A stretch of DNA of 64,000 nucleotides from Bradyrhizobium sp. CCBAU 53338 (GTDB lineage: Bacteria > Pseudomonadota > Alphaproteobacteria > Rhizobiales > Xanthobacteraceae), in assembly GCF_015291665.1 (NCBI RefSeq), contig NZ_CP030048.1, positions 1,674,001 through 1,738,000 on the forward strand. Reading direction: 5' to 3'. The position numbers and the translations under genes are program-made. Shown one piece after another: positions 1 through 7,683 of this stretch. How positions within the stretch are numbered: the stretch's first letter is position 1; every line of letters begins with the position of its first letter. The notes beneath the pieces are model-generated. The model was given only the letters and a program-made list of their open reading frames with translations. It was not told the origin of the DNA and did no database searches.

Positions 1-2
1 AT

Positions 3-842
3 GACCTCTACGACTACACGATCTGGGGCGACGGGCTCGGCTTCTGGGGCTACGGCTTTCAGGACATCTATGCCGGCCTGTTCGGGCCCTATGGCTATGA
101 TGGTTTGTCGGCCTATCTGCCGCCGCGACCGCAGGGACGTCGGCAAGCGCGCGGCGTTGCGCTGGATCAGCTTTGCGGCAGTGATCGCCGCGAGATCGTC
201 GGTCTGCCGATCGACCAGATTGCCGCCGCGGTGCAGCCGACCGACGCGCAGGGTGCAAGCCTCGACGAACTCGGCAATGCCTCGACCGATGCGGCCGGGA
301 TGATCCGCGCTTCCTGTCCGACGCAAGTCGCGGCGACGGCGCCCGGCCGGCTGGCGGCGATGCAGCTGCGCATCGAGGCGATGGAGAAGGCCGTCGATCT
401 CGTTCAACCGGCCCTCGATAAATTCTATGACTCACTCACCGACGAGCAGAAGGCGCGCTTCAATGCGCTGGCCGACGACCAGCGGCGCGCGACGGCTTCG
501 GGCAACGCCGGGGCGTCGCTGGTCCAGAACTGCGGTGCGCCCGCTGCGCTCGACTGGCCCGGCGCCGACATCGAGGCGAGGCTTCGTCCCGACGATACCC
601 AGCGCGCAGCGCTGCAAGTGCTTCAGGATACCAGCGCCAAGGTCGGCGCATCGCTGAAGGCGGCGTGTCAGCCGGGCGACGTAATGACGCCGCCGGCGCG
701 CATGGCCGCGGTCCGCAAGCGGCTCGATGTCATGCTCGACGGCGTCAAGTCGGTTCGCGCGGCGCTGGAGGATTTCTACGGCACGCTGAGCGACGAGCAG
801 AAGGCGCAGTTCGAGGCCATTGGACCGCGTCGAACATCCTGA
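3..842 (+). CDS. LTXXQ/Spy-like periplasmic protein, 5' end missing
   Basis: The frame is open from the window edge, so the start and any signal peptide lie outside; about 279 residues are visible. The first visible part is rich in Gly, Tyr and Trp (for example LGFWGYGFQDIYAGLFGPYG). It is followed by two similar modules of about 95 residues, each with a Cys-containing helix segment and ending in an LTXXQ-type motif: LTDEQKARFNAL near the middle and LSDEQKAQFEAI at the C-terminus. LTXXQ motifs occur in the Spy/CpxP family of periplasmic chaperones and stress proteins. A role in envelope protein protection is inferred from the motif only. An internal ATG near 105 is available, but the upstream residues continue the family-like composition, so I treat the gene as running off the left edge. 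Confidence 0.7.
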   Translation, partial: DLYDYTIWGDGLGFWGYGFQDIYAGLFGPYGYDGLSAYLPPRPQGRRQARGVALDQLCGSDRREIVGLPIDQIAAAVQPTDAQGASLDELGNASTDAAGMIRASCPTQVAATAPGRLAAMQLRIEAMEKAVDLVQPALDKFYDSLTDEQKARFNALADDQRRATASGNAGASLVQNCGAPAALDWPGADIEARLRPDDTQRAALQVLQDTSAKVGASLKAACQPGDVMTPPARMAAVRKRLDVMLDGVKSVRAALEDFYGTLSDEQKAQFEAIGPRRTS

Positions 843-962
843 ATGCGCCCAGCGAAAGATCGTGACGTAAAAATCGTCTCGCCGATCTCGATTGGTCTCT
901 CTATGCTGAGTTGAGCCTGAAGCGCGGCAGATCGGCGGCCGGAAGACCGCGGGTGGTGGGCG

Positions 963-1325
963 ATGAAGTGGTTCGCGAAGCGGAAGGCGGCGGACATCTG
1001 GGATGAAGCGATCGAATGGCCGCTCGGCGACATCGAGGCCGCCGCGCGAATCCGGGCCATCTGTGACGCCGCGGCCCAGAGCGCCGCCGGACGTGCCCGA
1101 AACGACAAGCACGACAGTGCGCGCTATGAGCGTGCGGCAAAAGTCGCGATGGAGATCGCGATGAAGATCTCCGACAGCCTGATGCGCGACGACGCGGTGC
1201 GTCGCATCGTCGATCTCTGCATGATGGCGAACGACCTCAAGACCGCGCAGATCCTGTTCCGCGCGATCCATGCCAGCTGGATCCGCGAAACGGCGCAGCG
1301 GGATCATCCGGCGCTGGTTCAGTAA
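963..1325 (+). CDS. Small conserved-type hypothetical protein
   Basis: A 120-residue soluble protein starting MKWFAKRKAADIWDEA, with a GTGGGCG stretch just before the ATG as a weak ribosome site. It is mostly helical and charged, with no signal peptide, membrane segment or motif that I recognise. A Cys-Met-Met stretch lies in the C-terminal third (VDLCMMANDLKTAQ). It ends 6 bp before the stop of the convergent SulP gene. I do not know its function. Confidence 0.6.
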   Translation: MKWFAKRKAADIWDEAIEWPLGDIEAAARIRAICDAAAQSAAGRARNDKHDSARYERAAKVAMEIAMKISDSLMRDDAVRRIVDLCMMANDLKTAQILFRAIHASWIRETAQRDHPALVQ

Positions 1326-1331
1326 CGGCGG

Positions 1332-2999
1332 TTACTTCGCCAGCCGGTGTACGGCCTCGTCCACGCTGTGGAAGACGTGCTCCTTCGGCAGGACATCGAA
1401 CAATTCGAAGCGCTCGAACGCGTCCTGCGCGCGTACCGATTCCAGCCGAGCCAGCGCGACCGTGATGCCTTGTGCGTTACATACCTTGAAGACCTCGAGC
1501 AGTATCTGCGCGGCCGTGAAGTCGATCTCGACCATGCCGCTTGCTTCCAGAATCAGGAGTTGCGGCGTCGTCGTGCTCAGCACCTTGGTCACGTCGCTGC
1601 GGAAGCCCGGCGCGTTGAGGAAGGACAGCGGTGCTTGCAGCCCGATCACGGCAACGCCCGCGACGCGCTCACCGGTAATGTGCGGATGCGCCGGCCACCA
1701 GATCGTGGTGCCCGGCACGCGCTCGAACTCGACGAGACGTGCGCGCGTCGTGCTCCAGATGCCGTGCAGCAGCGACAGCACGATTCCGAGGAAGGCGCCC
1801 TGCTGGATCGGCAGCACGATGATCAGTGCGGCGGTGGCGACGATCAACAGGAATTCGCTGAAGGACTGGCGGTAGATCGTGACGATCTGCCTGGTGCGGA
1901 TGATCCGCAAGGCGACGAACAGCAGGATGCCGCCGAGTGCCGCGTCAGGCACATGGCGCAGCAGCCCCGTTCCGAACGCGAGCAGCAGCAGCACGATCGC
2001 CGCTGCCGCAAGGCCCGCGAGCTGCGACTGTCCGCCGGTCTCGGCGACGATACCCGTGCGCGGCGGGCTGGCATTGACCGGAAACGCACCGAACAGGCCC
2101 GACAGCACGCTGCCGGCGCCGGCGCCGAGGAAGTCGCGATCGACATCGGCGGGCTTGTCGGGATCGGACGGGAAGGATCGCGTGGTGGCCGCCGTCTGCA
2201 CCATCACCACCACCGTCACCACGAAGGCGAGCGGCACCAGCCGCACCCAGAGCTCGGGTGCAAGCGCGGGGAAGGTCGGTCGCGGCAGCGTGCCCGGCAC
2301 TGTGCCGACGACGCTGACGCCCTTGCTCTCGAGACCGAGTGCGATCGTGGCCAGCGTCGCGGCGACGAGCCCGATCAGCGCGCCCGGAATTTTGGCGCTG
2401 ATCTTCTCGGAGATGAAGACCACAGCGAGTACGCCGAAGCCGATGCAGAACGTGATCGGATTGGTGCGGCCGATCTCGCTCGCGAGCACGCCGATGCGAT
2501 CGAGCGTCGGGCCGCCAGGCGATTCCAGCCCCAGCACGCCCGGCAATTGCGATACGATGATGTGGACGGAGATGCCGGCAAGGAAGCCGACCATCACCGG
2601 CATCGACAAGAGGTTCGCGATGCCGCCGAGCCGAAACGCGCCGCCGGCGAGCATCATCGCACCGACCATCAAGGCGAGCGCGATCGCGAGGCCCTGATAT
2701 TCAGGTGAGCCGGCAGTTGCCACTGCGGCAAGCCCGCCGGCGAAAATCGGCGTGATCGTGGAATCGGCGCCGCAGGACAGGAAGCGGTTGCCGCCGAGCA
2801 GAGCAAAGCCGAGCGAGCCCGCCACGAAGGCGAAGAAGCCGATCTGCGGTGCGAAGCCGCCGAGCCGCGCGGTCGCCATCTGCTCGGGGATCGCAATGGC
2901 CGCGAGGGTCAGCCCCGCCATGAGATCGCCGGGCAGGGCAAAGGACGCGAGCGAGCCGAACAGCGGCCATGAGCCTTTGGTTTGAGCGTCGTTTGGCAT
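1332..2999 (-). CDS. SulP family inorganic anion transporter with STAS domain
   Basis: 555 residues, the normal length for a bacterial SulP/SLC26 carrier. Residues from about 15 to 420 are a run of hydrophobic helices with the family's Gly/Pro-rich core (DLMAGLTLAAIAIPEQMATARLGG near the N-terminus). The last 110 residues form a cytoplasmic STAS domain (PQLLILEASGMVEIDFTAAQ). The family moves sulfate, bicarbonate or other anions across the inner membrane; the substrate cannot be told from sequence. It stands alone, convergent with the small gene before it and on the same strand as the caspase-like gene 150 bp upstream, without clear sign of an operon. Confidence 0.9.
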   Translation of the reverse strand: MPNDAQTKGSWPLFGSLASFALPGDLMAGLTLAAIAIPEQMATARLGGFAPQIGFFAFVAGSLGFALLGGNRFLSCGADSTITPIFAGGLAAVATAGSPEYQGLAIALALMVGAMMLAGGAFRLGGIANLLSMPVMVGFLAGISVHIIVSQLPGVLGLESPGGPTLDRIGVLASEIGRTNPITFCIGFGVLAVVFISEKISAKIPGALIGLVAATLATIALGLESKGVSVVGTVPGTLPRPTFPALAPELWVRLVPLAFVVTVVVMVQTAATTRSFPSDPDKPADVDRDFLGAGAGSVLSGLFGAFPVNASPPRTGIVAETGGQSQLAGLAAAAIVLLLLAFGTGLLRHVPDAALGGILLFVALRIIRTRQIVTIYRQSFSEFLLIVATAALIIVLPIQQGAFLGIVLSLLHGIWSTTRARLVEFERVPGTTIWWPAHPHITGERVAGVAVIGLQAPLSFLNAPGFRSDVTKVLSTTTPQLLILEASGMVEIDFTAAQILLEVFKVCNAQGITVALARLESVRAQDAFERFELFDVLPKEHVFHSVDEAVHRLAK

Positions 3000-3149
3000 C
3001 GATGTCGAATCCCCGAAAGCGCGTGTCGGTCGATCAGACTACAGCATTTCCGCGTTCGAGGGCGGCAGATGATGCCAGAGCTCCGCCATCAACAGAAATG
3101 TCCGCAAGCGACGCTTGCGGACACTGGTCTCTATCGCAGTGCGGCGGTC

Positions 3150-4622
3150 TCAGTATCTGCCGCGATCGTTGTGATAATCGCCGCCACGGCCTCCGCCGCC
3201 CATGCCCATGCCGATGCCAATCCCGATGCCGATGCCTTGCATCACCGCGCCGGGGGGCGGGCCGGGAGGCGGCGCGTGCTCGACGACGACTTCGTCAGGC
3301 GGCGGCCGGCGTTTCGGCGGCGTGTTGACGACCTTGCGCTTGGGCGGTGTGTCGTCGACGCGCTTCTTGATCACGGGCGCAACCGCCGGGTTGATGGGCG
3401 TCGCCGGCGGCGTGGGTGCAGAGCACGGACAGGTCGGCGCCATGGCGACGGCGACCGGCACTGCAGCGGCGGCAACCGGCAGGGCATAATTGCGGTTCTG
3501 AACACGGAGCAGCAGCCGGCGCGCAGTCGCGGCGAGGTCGCTGTTGTCCCAGTTCGCCAGGTAAGCCTCGAAGGAGGCGCGGGTGTTGATCGCCACCGCA
3601 CGGTCCCAGGCCAGCATCTGGCGCCGGCGCTCCAGCACCGAGCGCAGGCGTGGCGTGCGGACGTCCTGCGCGTAAAGCTCGATATAGGCTTGATACGCAG
3701 GGACGGTGTCGTCGGCGATCACGAGATCATAGGCGGTCTTGGCGTCCTTGCCCTGCAGATCCTTGCGCCAGTCCTCGACGCCGCGCGTGGCGCTGGCGAG
3801 CGCCATCGAATTCGCACCCGGAGCAGACGGCTGACCGCCGCTGCCGTCGCCGAAGAATTTGAAGTCGCTCGTCAGCGACGAGCTTTCCCAGGGGATCTGC
3901 CGACCATCGGTGGATTGCGCCACCGCGATGCGGATGCGCTTGAACACTTCCTCGATCGGCAAGTTCGGTTGCTTGGCGACGGTCAGCGCTGCCGTGGTGT
4001 AGGGGCTGTCGGCGCCATTGCCGTCCTCGGCTTCCGCACCGGGCGAGGTCGAGTACGAGATGAAAGAGCCCGGCGCGCCGGCCTTGGTGTCGACGATGGC
4101 CAGCCCGTGGCCCGCACCGCTGAGTGCCGGGAACGGATTGTTACGGCAGGCATCGAGCATGAAGATGCGCGCTCGCGTCGGCAGCGCGCCGAGCGTGTTG
4201 AGCAGATCGTTCAGCCGCACACCCTGCAACGGAATGTCGGCCTCGCGCTTGGGATCGAGATCGACGGGTACGAGATAGTTCTCGCCGTCGATCTGAAGAC
4301 CGTGGCCGGCGTAGAACACCAGCGCGACGGTGTCGGCGCCGCTGGTGCCGACCTTGCCGGCGAAATCCGAGATCGCCTGACGCATCTCGTTCTGCGCGAG
4401 GTTCGGCGCCGCGGTGACGGCGAAGCCGGCATTGCCGAGCAGTTCGGCCATGCCCCTGGCGTCATTGGCGGCGTTGGGCAGTTCCGGCACCGTGCGATAG
4501 GCTGACTGGCCGATCACCAGCGCAAGCCGCGCTTCGGCCGCGGCCTGGGTCGGTGTCATCAACTGGGCGAAGGCAAGGAGGCCGGAGGCAAAGATCAGAT
4601 TGCAAAGGACTGGACGGCGCAT
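3150..4622 (-). CDS. Caspase-like (peptidase C14 family) exported protein
   Basis: 490 residues. An N-terminal signal peptide (cleavage after about residue 29, TQAAAEA) is followed by a caspase/metacaspase p20-type fold: ALVIGQSAY at 34-42, the catalytic His107 in FYAGHG and the catalytic Cys159 in LDACRNNPF, so both dyad residues are present. A helical middle region follows (residues about 240-370). The C-terminal 120 residues are Pro-rich and basic, then end in an odd Gly/Ile/Met tail of GIGIGIGMGMGGGGRGG type. Family members cut after basic residues; the substrate here is unknown. The protein is probably periplasmic or surface exposed. No partner gene is adjacent. Confidence 0.85.
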   Translation of the reverse strand: MRRPVLCNLIFASGLLAFAQLMTPTQAAAEARLALVIGQSAYRTVPELPNAANDARGMAELLGNAGFAVTAAPNLAQNEMRQAISDFAGKVGTSGADTVALVFYAGHGLQIDGENYLVPVDLDPKREADIPLQGVRLNDLLNTLGALPTRARIFMLDACRNNPFPALSGAGHGLAIVDTKAGAPGSFISYSTSPGAEAEDGNGADSPYTTAALTVAKQPNLPIEEVFKRIRIAVAQSTDGRQIPWESSSLTSDFKFFGDGSGGQPSAPGANSMALASATRGVEDWRKDLQGKDAKTAYDLVIADDTVPAYQAYIELYAQDVRTPRLRSVLERRRQMLAWDRAVAINTRASFEAYLANWDNSDLAATARRLLLRVQNRNYALPVAAAAVPVAVAMAPTCPCSAPTPPATPINPAVAPVIKKRVDDTPPKRKVVNTPPKRRPPPDEVVVEHAPPPGPPPGAVMQGIGIGIGIGMGMGGGGRGGDYHNDRGRY

Positions 4623-4707
4623 GGCGTCACCTCCATCGGCAATGGCGCGAGGATGTCACCTTTTCTAGTCGTCTGCCATTGCCCTGTCTGTGCGCTAGCT
4701 CACGCTC

Positions 4708-4797
4708 GAGCATGATCCGGCAAAGTGTGCTGCGGTTTTCCAAAGTTCGTGCCTAAACAACAACCTAAAGCGCGATGACCATTCGTCGTGCTTTAGG
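4708..4797. repeat. Rhizobiales-type intergenic palindromic element
   Basis: The stretch begins GAGCATGATCCGG and contains GCGGTTTTCC, then ends in an inverted repeat at 4764-4797 (CCTAAAGCGCGATGA against TCGTCGTGCTTTAGG, 13 of 15 bases paired). From memory, sequences of this kind are scattered through Bradyrhizobium and related genomes; the copy here is somewhat degenerate in its first half. It fills most of the gap between the caspase-like gene and the LysR gene. Confidence 0.55.
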
Positions 4798-4854
4798 CGT
4801 GCGGCAAAATGGGGCAGGGGCCCTGCCTGAGCCGACGCGTTGCGCCGTGCGATG

Positions 4855-5775
4855 TCAGAATAGTCCGCGGTCCCAGGGTGTAACAGGTGCAAAGCGTGCG
4901 GCGAGGAAATCGATGAAGGCGCGCACCTTCGCCGGCGGCCGTCGATCGGGCAGGTAGACCGCATGCACCGCGGAGGATTGCATCTCCGGCTGGTCGAGCG
5001 GCAGCGCAACCAGCGTGCCGGCGCGCAAGTCATCGGCGACGATGAATGTCGGCTGACGTGCAAGGCCAAGGCCGGCCAGTGTTGCCGCGCGCAGCGCATC
5101 GCCATTGTTGGCACGCAGATTGCCGGAGACTTGAACACGGATCTCGCCGTCCGCGCCGAACAGCCATTCCGCCGCGCTTGCCTGCTGCGAGAGCGTGTAG
5201 CCAAGGCAATTATGTGCGGCGAGGTCGGCCACGCTGCGCGGCGTACCGTGCTTCGCGAGATAGGAAGGCGCGGCGCAGACGACGAGGCGGTTCGGCGCCA
5301 GCTTTCGCGCCACCATGCTGGAGTCGCGTAAGCGTCCGATACGGATGGCGAGGTCCCACCCTTCCTCGGCGAGATCGACGAGGCGATCATTGAGGCCAAG
5401 CTCGATCGTGACCTCAGGATGGCGCTCCGAGAAGTCCGCAATCAGTGGCGCGATCTGGCGCGTGCCGAACACGACGGGCACGTTGACCCGCAACGAACCG
5501 CGCGGCTCGACGCGCTCGCGCGCGACCGCGGCATCGGCCGTCTCCATGTCGGCGAGAATCCGCTCGGAGGATTCAAGATAGAGTCGACCGGCCTCGGTGA
5601 TCGACAGCCGCCGCGTGGTGCGGTGGAACAGTTTGACGCCAAGCCGCAACTCCAGCGAGGCGACGTGCTTGGTCACCATGGTTTGCGACAGCCCCATCGC
5701 CCGGGCGGCGCCGGACAGGCTGCCGTTTGCCGCGACCTTGGCGAAGACTTCCAGGCTGGTCAGGCGGTCAAGCAT
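4855..5775 (-). CDS. LysR family transcriptional regulator
   Basis: 306 residues, typical for the family. The winged helix-turn-helix occupies residues 3-61 (LTSLEVFAKVAANGSLSGAA, then MGLSQTMVTKHVASLELRLG). The remainder is a substrate-binding-like effector domain, of the kind in the CrgA/PecT subgroup (RVNVPVVFGTRQIAPLIADF). It is transcribed divergently from doxX, with 95 bp between the two start codons; this layout suggests it controls doxX and itself. A CTCAC-N9-GTGAG inverted repeat lies at 5780-5798, directly before its start codon. The inducer is unknown. Confidence 0.9.
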   Translation of the reverse strand: MLDRLTSLEVFAKVAANGSLSGAARAMGLSQTMVTKHVASLELRLGVKLFHRTTRRLSITEAGRLYLESSERILADMETADAAVARERVEPRGSLRVNVPVVFGTRQIAPLIADFSERHPEVTIELGLNDRLVDLAEEGWDLAIRIGRLRDSSMVARKLAPNRLVVCAAPSYLAKHGTPRSVADLAAHNCLGYTLSQQASAAEWLFGADGEIRVQVSGNLRANNGDALRAATLAGLGLARQPTFIVADDLRAGTLVALPLDQPEMQSSAVHAVYLPDRRPPAKVRAFIDFLAARFAPVTPWDRGLF

Positions 5776-5779
5776 CTAT

Positions 5780-5798
5780 CTCACTCTAATGGTGTGAG
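5780..5798. promoter_or_regulatory. Possible LysR operator (inverted repeat)
   Basis: CTCAC at 5780-5784 and GTGAG at 5794-5798 form a short inverted repeat with a 9-bp spacer in the gap between the divergent LysR gene and doxX. It sits 5 bp upstream of the LysR start codon, a common place for autoregulation. The arms are short, so this is only a candidate. Confidence 0.3.
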
Positions 5799-5870
5799 GT
5801 ATATTTCCAAAATAGCAGATTATCATTCCCCTGAGAATAGATCATTGATCGGCCAACAATGGAGACCGCT

Positions 5871-6314
5871 ATGATCGATTCCCGTACCGCTCCCTACGCC
5901 GCGCTGGTGCTGCGCGTGACCCTGGGGGCGCTGTTCCTGGCCCATGCCAGCTTGAAACTGTTCGTTTTCACGCCCGCCGGGACTGCAAAGTTCTTCGGCA
6001 GCCTCGGCTTCCCGCCTGAACTCGCCTATCTCGTGATGACTGTGGAAGTTCTCAGCGGTATTGCCCTGATCCTCGGCGTCTGGACCCGCTATGCCGCGCT
6101 GGCCGGCATTCCCGTCCTGCTTGGCGCGATCTTCACGGTGCATGGTGCGGCCGGCTTTTTCTTCACCAACCCGAAGGGTGGCTGGGAATTTCCCGCGTTC
6201 TGGGCGATCGCGCTGGTCGCGCAGGCGCTGCTCGGCGACGGGGCCTTCGCACTGCGGCCCTCGCGCGATGTCGAGGCGGCGAGCGGACAGCTGAGCGTCG
6301 CGCCGTCGCGCTGA
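5871..6314 (+). CDS. DoxX family membrane protein
   Basis: 147 residues from the ATG at 5871, chosen because GGAG sits 6 bp before it; an in-frame ATG at 5859 would add four residues. Four hydrophobic helices and the DoxX pattern (LRVTLGALFLAHASLKLF, then FFGSLGFPPELAYLVMTVEVLSGIALILG) are clear. DoxX proteins are small inner-membrane proteins linked in various bacteria to redox stress or quinone metabolism; the exact role is not known. It is followed by a strong terminator hairpin and is therefore probably a single-gene unit under the divergent LysR regulator. Confidence 0.85.
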   Translation: MIDSRTAPYAALVLRVTLGALFLAHASLKLFVFTPAGTAKFFGSLGFPPELAYLVMTVEVLSGIALILGVWTRYAALAGIPVLLGAIFTVHGAAGFFFTNPKGGWEFPAFWAIALVAQALLGDGAFALRPSRDVEAASGQLSVAPSR

Positions 6315-6336
6315 TCCGCTCTATCGATGAAATGAA

Positions 6337-6369
6337 AGAGCTGCGGGATCTCGGTCCCGCAGCTTTTTG
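6337..6369 (+). terminator. Rho-independent terminator after doxX
   Basis: AGCTGCGGGA at 6339-6348 pairs perfectly with TCCCGCAGCT at 6355-6364 over a 6-nt loop and is followed by a T run (6362-6367). It begins 25 bp after the doxX stop codon. Confidence 0.85.
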
Positions 6370-6650
6370 CTGCGCAGCCATCAATCTGCGTTCGGCATTG
6401 ATCCATACCTGAATTGGATCGATCTGCGTCAATCTTGCATAGCCTTCGCTCGGCCGCGATGCGGCATGATCGAAAACATCGGCAAATATAGGCGTTCCGC
6501 TACGATCTGTGCCGTTGCGCCTGCCGCTCGCGCGCCCGCATCTCCCCGGCCGCAAGCCTTGCCTGCCCCGTCGCTTTGGCCATACAGTCCGCGCAACAGG
6601 CCGTGGCAACGACTGCGGCCAACGAACAATAAATATTGGGGAGAGACACC

Positions 6651-7682
6651 ATGACCATCGTGCCCTTCAGCCGTCGCACGTTCATCAAGTCGTCGACGGC
6701 GGTGACCGCCGGCCTCGTGCTCTCTCCCGCCATCATCGGCCGCGCCGAAGCGGCAACGCTGAAGCTGAAATGCTCCTCCTCGCTGCCGAACGATCCCAAA
6801 TTCGCCAACGGCCGCGTCTACTACGACAACCTCGTGAAGCAGATCAAAGCCAACGGCCTCGGCGAGCAGGTCGAGGTCGCCTTCTTCCCCGATAACCAGC
6901 TCGGTCAGGAAATCGACGTCATCAATTCGGTGAAGCTCGGCGTCATCGACCTCATGGTGTCGGGCTCGTCGATCTCGGCCAATCTCGTGCCGCTGGTCGG
7001 CACCTACGACCTCGGCTTTCTGTTCGCGAGCTTCCCGCAGCAGACCAAGGCGTTCGATGCCGGCGCCGCCAAGCCGATCGAGGACGCCCTGCTCAAGGGC
7101 AGCAACATCCGCATCATCGCCTGGGCCTATAATTTCGGCTCGCGCAGCGTGCTTGCGAAGAAGCCGGTGAAGACGCCGGAGGATCTCGCCGGACTCAAGA
7201 TCCGCACGCTGCCCAATCCCGTCATCACGGAATGCCTGCGCCTGATGGGCGCGGCCGCAACCCCGCTGGCCTTCGGCGAAATCTACACGGCGTTGCAGGC
7301 CGGCGTGCTTGACGGCCTCGAGCACGATCCGCCGACGATTCTCGCCAGCAAGTTCTACGAGACGGCAAAATCCTACGCGCTGACCCAGCACAATTTCTCG
7401 CCGCTTGCGATCTACTTCAGCGACATGACCTTCAACCGCATGGATCCGAAGCTCCGTGAAGGCTTCCTCGACGCGGCGAAGAAGGCCGCGGTCGACACGC
7501 GCGCCCATGGGCTTGCGGTCGAGAAGGAGGCGCTGGCGGCTCTGACCGAGAAGGGCGTGACCGTGGCCGAATGCGACCGCGAGGCGTTCAAGAAGCGCGT
7601 GGCGCCCCAGATCGAGAACTTCATCAAGGCGCGGCCGGAATCCAAGGCCGTCATCGACATCATTCGCTCGACTCAAGCCTGA
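6651..7682 (+). CDS. TRAP transporter substrate-binding protein (DctP type), Tat-exported
   Basis: 343 residues from the ATG at 6651, preceded by GGGGAGAG at 6638-6645. The N-terminus has a twin-arginine motif (SRRTFIK, residues 7-13) and a hydrophobic stretch ending at AEA near residue 34, so export in folded form by Tat is likely. The mature part has the DctP pattern (KCSSSLPNDPKFANGRVYYD, then IRTLPNPVITECLRLMGAAATP and FGEIYTALQAGVLDGLEHD). It should bind a carboxylate or related ligand in the periplasm and deliver it to the fused permease encoded directly downstream (1 bp gap). The ligand is not identifiable. The 336 bp upstream hold the doxX terminator and no other gene. Confidence 0.92.
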   Translation: MTIVPFSRRTFIKSSTAVTAGLVLSPAIIGRAEAATLKLKCSSSLPNDPKFANGRVYYDNLVKQIKANGLGEQVEVAFFPDNQLGQEIDVINSVKLGVIDLMVSGSSISANLVPLVGTYDLGFLFASFPQQTKAFDAGAAKPIEDALLKGSNIRIIAWAYNFGSRSVLAKKPVKTPEDLAGLKIRTLPNPVITECLRLMGAAATPLAFGEIYTALQAGVLDGLEHDPPTILASKFYETAKSYALTQHNFSPLAIYFSDMTFNRMDPKLREGFLDAAKKAAVDTRAHGLAVEKEALAALTEKGVTVAECDREAFKKRVAPQIENFIKARPESKAVIDIIRSTQA

Positions 7683-7683
7683 G

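Noticed and set aside
1347..2708. Long plus-strand frame (453 residues) opposite the SulP gene
   Set aside because: It is antisense to a clear SulP transporter, is made of Arg/Asp/His/Gln-rich sequence typical of shadow frames in GC-rich DNA, and has no ribosome site or domain.
2982..4505. Plus-strand frame of 507 residues opposite the caspase-like gene
   Set aside because: Antisense to a protein with intact catalytic motifs and a signal peptide; composition is Arg/Ala-rich and shadow-like.
6419..6432. FixK2-like box TCGATCTGCGTCAA upstream of the TRAP operon
   Set aside because: The left half lacks the TTG core (TCG instead) and it lies more than 210 bp from the dctP start, so the match is too weak to call.
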